Assembly: GCA_032250905.1 (NCBI GenBank)
Contig: JAVVEQ010000019.1
Location: 1 to 54,849 of the forward strand
DNA length: 54,849 bases
DNA from: Desulfotignum sp032250905
GTDB lineage: Bacteria; Desulfobacterota; Desulfobacteria; Desulfobacterales; Desulfobacteraceae
Direction: 5' to 3'
Part shown: piece after piece, positions 52,220 through 54,849 of the stretch
Layout of the letters: each line of letters begins with the position of its first letter
Numbering within the stretch: the stretch's first letter is position 1
Program-made: the position numbers and the translations under genes
Notes under the pieces: generated by a model
Database searches by the model: none
Told to the model about the DNA's origin: nothing
The model's input: the letters and a program-made list of their open reading frames with translations, nothing else

Positions 52220-53473
52220 TTATTTGATGCGGATCATATCCGCTCCCAGTGCGGAAAATTTATCCTCCATGGCCTCATACCCCCGGTCCATATGATAGAC
52301 CCGGGAGATCACGGTGGTGCCCTTTGCCATGAGCCCGGCTATCACAAGCGAAGCGCTGGCCCGCAGGTCTGATGCCATCACCGGGGCGGCCTGTAGTGCC
52401 GGCACACCTTTGACCATGGCCAGATTGGCTTTTGAAAGGGTGATGTCCGCTCCCATGCGCATCAGTTCATTGGCATGGATGAACCGATTTTCGAAAATGG
52501 ATTCATGGATCATGCTGGTGCCCTGCCCCACGCACATCAGGGCCATGAACTGGGCCTGCATGTCCGTGGGAAACCCGGGGTACGGAAGCGTCTGGATATC
52601 CACGCTCTTGACCCGTTCCCCTCCCCTGACGCGGACGGCACCGGGCTGGATATCGATCTGAGCCCCGGTTGCTTTAAGTTTACTGAGGATTCCGCCGATA
52701 TGGTCGGGATTGCACCCGTTAATCTGCACATCGCCTCTGGTGGCGGCGGCTGCCACCATAAAGGTCCCGGTTTCGATCCGGTCGGGAATCACTGTAATTT
52801 TGGCCGGCGAGAGCCTGTCCACACCATCGACGGTGATGATGGGGGATCCGGCCCCGACAATATGCGCGCCCATCGCAGTGAGGGCGTCGGCCAGGCAGAT
52901 GATTTCCGGTTCCCGGGCCGCATTTCTGAGTACGGTCTGACCCCTGGCCAGCGTTGCCGCCATCATCAGGTTTTCCGTGCCGGTCACTGTAGGGGTGTCA
53001 AAATAGATCTCTCCGCCGGTCAACCGGTCCGCCTTTGCTTCAATATACCCGTGGTCGATGGAGATCTCTGCCCCCAGGGCTTCCAGTCCTGACAGGTGCA
53101 TGTTCACGGGCCGGGCCCCGATGGCACACCCGCCGGGCATGGACACTTTGGCATGGCCGAACCGGGCCACCAAAGGCCCGAGCACCAGAATGGAGGCCCG
53201 CATCTTTCGCACCAGATCATATTCCGCTTCGATTTTATGAATCCCTGACCCGTCCACAGTCATGACGTGATCGTCAAACGAACACCTTGCCCCCAGATCC
53301 TCAAGCAGCAGCTTGATACTGCGGATATCCATCAGATGAGGCACATTGGAAAATTCACAAGTCCCATCCACCAGAATGGCGGATGCAATGAGCGGCAGTG
53401 CCGCATTCTTGGCTCCGGAAACAGTTACTTCGCCTGTCAGTTTTCTGCCGCCGTTAATCTGTATTTTGTCCAT
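52220..53473 (-). CDS. murA: UDP-N-acetylglucosamine 1-carboxyvinyltransferase
   Basis: First committed step of peptidoglycan synthesis: adds enolpyruvate from PEP to UDP-GlcNAc. The 417-residue protein starts MDKIQINGGRKLTGEVTVSG and has the catalytic, fosfomycin-target Cys116 in SMPGGCAIGARPVN, plus GYPTDMQAQ-type stretch GFPTDMQAQFMAL and the C-terminal RVYHMDRGYE. The presence of Cys rather than Asp at 116 predicts fosfomycin sensitivity of the enzyme. Its start lies only 3 bases after a TATAAT (see rejected items). Confidence 0.95.
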   Translation of the reverse strand: MDKIQINGGRKLTGEVTVSGAKNAALPLIASAILVDGTCEFSNVPHLMDIRSIKLLLEDLGARCSFDDHVMTVDGSGIHKIEAEYDLVRKMRASILVLGPLVARFGHAKVSMPGGCAIGARPVNMHLSGLEALGAEISIDHGYIEAKADRLTGGEIYFDTPTVTGTENLMMAATLARGQTVLRNAAREPEIICLADALTAMGAHIVGAGSPIITVDGVDRLSPAKITVIPDRIETGTFMVAAAATRGDVQINGCNPDHIGGILSKLKATGAQIDIQPGAVRVRGGERVKSVDIQTLPYPGFPTDMQAQFMALMCVGQGTSMIHESIFENRFIHANELMRMGADITLSKANLAMVKGVPALQAAPVMASDLRASASLVIAGLMAKGTTVISRVYHMDRGYEAMEDKFSALGADMIRIK

Positions 53474-53644
53474 ATATTATACCATCTTTCAAATTGTCAT
53501 TGTCCGGTCATCCGGCTGAAATTTTTTGTGCATTCACGATTGATACTGTGGCTGAATGATGTTTCTGAGTGATCTGCCAAATATACTTCGATTTGATTCC
53601 AGTATCCCTGCACTATCATGTAGTTTTATAAAATTCAACAATAT

Positions 53645-53749
53645 TCAGCTGATCCATCTGATATTGCATGTCTCAGTCTTGGGGTCAAACACGATCACCG
53701 CTTTCCCTGAATGCAGCTGATTCAGGACCTGCTGGGCCTGTCTTGCCAT
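53645..53749 (-). CDS. Possible short ORF, 34 residues
   Basis: Minus-strand ATG at 53749 to TGA at 53645-53647 gives a hydrophilic 34-residue peptide (MARQAQQVLNQLHSGK...ETCNIRWIS). It has no strong ribosome binding site and no recognised family. It may be the remnant of a longer gene. Low confidence. Confidence 0.2.
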   Translation of the reverse strand: MARQAQQVLNQLHSGKAVIVFDPKTETCNIRWIS

Positions 53750-53790
53750 CCCGGGTCACAAACTCTTGTATGACCCCGACGTCTTATTGT

Positions 53791-53819
53791 TTGTATTAGG
53801 TCTCGGTGGGTGATATCAT
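53791..53819 (+). promoter_or_regulatory. Candidate promoter of the lysine-rich ORF
   Basis: TTGTAT (53791-53796), 17 bases, TATCAT (53814-53819), 36 bases ahead of the GTG start of the lysine-rich ORF. Confidence 0.35.
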
Positions 53820-53855
53820 ACAAAAAATTCAACATACATAAGGGAGGTAGACCCA

Positions 53856-53957
53856 GTGTCCAAATCAGAAGATGCTAAAAAAGCAGTAAAGAAAAAACCA
53901 CAAAAAACTGCGAAAGAAAAAAAGCAAGAAAAGAAGGAAAAGAAGAAGAACAGATAA
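53856..53957 (+). CDS. Small lysine-rich basic protein, 33 residues
   Basis: A GTG start at 53856, 8 bases after AGGGAGG, leads to a 33-residue peptide (MSKSEDAKKAVKKKPQK... to KKKNR) that ends at TAA 53955-53957. Fifteen of 33 residues are lysine and only the first few are acidic or neutral, so it would be strongly basic and disordered, as nucleic-acid-binding or ribosome-associated tails are. The strong ribosome binding site and upstream promoter support a real gene. No family was recognised. The opposite strand is open for a hydrophobic 92-residue frame, judged an artefact. Confidence 0.5.
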   Translation: MSKSEDAKKAVKKKPQKTAKEKKQEKKEKKKNR

Positions 53958-54152
53958 CCCGGCATCAGCTTTTATGAACAGAATACAGCATTTTGTGATC
54001 AGCATCCAAAAGGAACAAAAGGTATCGGATATACCCTGCTCTATCATTACCAGATCAGCCTTTCTGTAATCCATTGATGATGAACCGGATAATTTCCTAT
54101 GGCCCATGTGGATACGACCAACACGGATGATGAAACCGTTCAAATAGCCGAA

Positions 54153-54849
54153 TTATTCTGCGATACACCGCACCGAGAACCCGTAGCTATGGTTGAGGAA
54201 GTAGGGTCGGATATAGAATTGTTCGAAATTCAGTATATGGCCAGCCTTTTCTGGTTTGCCGTACCACGTGCGCTGAGTGCTGGCCCAGTAATAGCCGACA
54301 TGGCCGCGTTGGGTCAGCGAACCTCTTGACGATCCGGAAGGTCTTCGGTGACCGGCTGCGGGTAGCATCAAACTATTACCAAAAAACCGGGCACTGCTGT
54401 AGTTGGTATCATCCGAATCCCAGGTTCCCACAGTGCTCTGGGTGTTATTTTCATTAACACCCCGCCACTGTAAATCAGTAGGCACACGGTATCCTGATGG
54501 ACAGGGGTCATTGGAAGTTTTGTAAGAGTCTGACCATGCGCCATCAGGTGCGTAAGTATCATCCCAAGTGCTGATTTCCCCTTCGTTGGCCTCACTAACA
54601 CCCGGGCCTGCAGGCCCATGCGCAAAGTTCTTAGTATTGGTATCATACCACTACCATGGCCGCATAGGCAGTTGCAGGGTCATCAGTCACAACCAGACCA
54701 TGATTGAAGGATGTCGATGTTTCCCAATCATCAGGAGTATCCCATACATTATCAGCCATATAATTCGATATTTCTACGCGGTTTGTAAATTGTCTATAAG
54801 CGGCAACCGTTGCAGTGTAGATTCTTTCTCTTATATCCCGCAATATCAC
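54153..54849 (-). pseudogene. Frameshifted FISUMP (Fibrobacter succinogenes major paralogous) domain protein, partial
   Basis: The minus strand from 54650 to 54153 encodes, without stops, a domain of the FISUMP type: WYDTNTKNF, NDPCPSGYR, PTDLQW, LPAAGHRRPSGSSRGSL, GHVGYYWAST and the hallmark ending YGFSVRCIAE. The upstream part lies in a different frame (54849-54646, ending TAYAAMVVV and TGA at 54643-54645); in the downstream frame a TAG lies at 54651-54653. One extra base near 54645-54655 explains the break: removal would give AAMVWYDTN. The gene starts beyond the window. It may be a pseudogene, a phase-variable gene or a sequencing error. FISUMP proteins are usually surface or secreted; function unknown. 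Confidence 0.65.

Larger units (their letters stand above)
53474..53855. other. Gene-poor 382-base region
   Basis: AT-rich stretch between murA and a small lysine-rich ORF. It holds one weak short ORF (53645-53749, minus) and a promoter candidate at 53791-53819. No family, RNA gene or mobile element was recognised. Confidence 0.5.

Noticed and set aside
53477..53485. TATAAT with a TG extension (TGGTATAAT) just ahead of murA, minus strand
   Set aside because: The transcript would start inside the murA coding region because the -10 ends 2-3 bases before the ATG, and no good -35 is present; probably chance in AT-rich sequence.
53865..54143. 92-residue hydrophobic frame on the minus strand (rich in Leu and Phe)
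   Set aside because: It is the complement of the lysine-rich ORF (AAA/AAG gives TTT/CTT) and has no ribosome binding site.
1..54849. CRISPR arrays, tRNA or rRNA genes, insertion sequences, prophage
   Set aside because: No regularly spaced repeats, cloverleaf sequences, rRNA motifs, transposase or phage genes were seen on reading; a tRNAscan or IS search could still find something small.

Overview
The window looks like a chromosomal segment of a Gram-negative, strictly anaerobic sulfate-reducing bacterium, probably Desulfobacterota close to Desulfobacteraceae. The basis is a lipid A and outer-membrane assembly operon, a DsrC with both C-terminal cysteines, an HdrA/Flox electron-transfer operon that needs two selenocysteines, a siroheme-decarboxylase-like protein, a PxxKW cysteine-rich protein and a large acyl-CoA dehydratase activase-type protein. 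The taxon is inferred from gene content; no rRNA or tRNA gene was seen.

Layout. 1-161: tail of an unknown plus-strand gene. 169-5080 (minus): CNNM/CorC-type membrane protein followed by aroE-aroA-aroK-aroC, four consecutive shikimate-pathway enzymes. 5167-15584 (minus): lysS-lolC-lolD-bamA-skp-lpxD-lpxA-lpxI-lpxB, which joins lipoprotein release, beta-barrel insertion and lipid A synthesis; fabZ is not in its common place between lpxD and lpxA. 15666-18195 (minus): pilC and a PilS-like kinase. 18346-22098 (plus): a DHH/CBS/tRNA nucleotidyltransferase fusion and trpS. 22087-23980 (minus): argJ and a pseudouridine synthase. 24142-25333 (plus): a MarR regulator and truA. 25335-28861 (minus): PxxKW protein, aminotransferase, ClC channel. 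29144-31455 (plus): kdsD and a phosphofructokinase. 31468-34057 (minus): miaA and a PBP-activator-like lipoprotein.

34220-41155 (plus) is the most notable part. It holds a tandem HdrA of 1030 residues with an in-frame UGA at codon 60, an MvhD/FlxD with an in-frame UGA at codon 67, two iron-sulfur proteins (FlxC- and FlxB-like), an NAD(P)H/FAD/[2Fe-2S] subunit (FlxA-like), then dsrC under its own promoter. Both UGAs sit where relatives have cysteine, and each is followed by a SECIS-like hairpin, so ordinary gene calling cuts both proteins. No HdrB or HdrC is present. The likely role is NAD(P)H-linked, possibly bifurcating electron transfer between NADH, ferredoxin and a thiol/disulfide partner; DsrC is the obvious local candidate.

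41284-42548 (plus): an AhbA/AhbB-like protein and a nitrilase-family hydrolase. 42538-45333 (minus): mlaE-mlaF-mlaD-mlaA, phospholipid transport without mlaC. 45484-49692 (plus): a 1402-residue activase with two complete ASKHA/[4Fe-4S] modules. 49721-53473 (minus): murA and comEC. 53474-54849: a gene-poor end with a tiny lysine-rich ORF and a frameshifted FISUMP-type gene that runs off the window. No CRISPR array, insertion sequence or phage gene was recognised.
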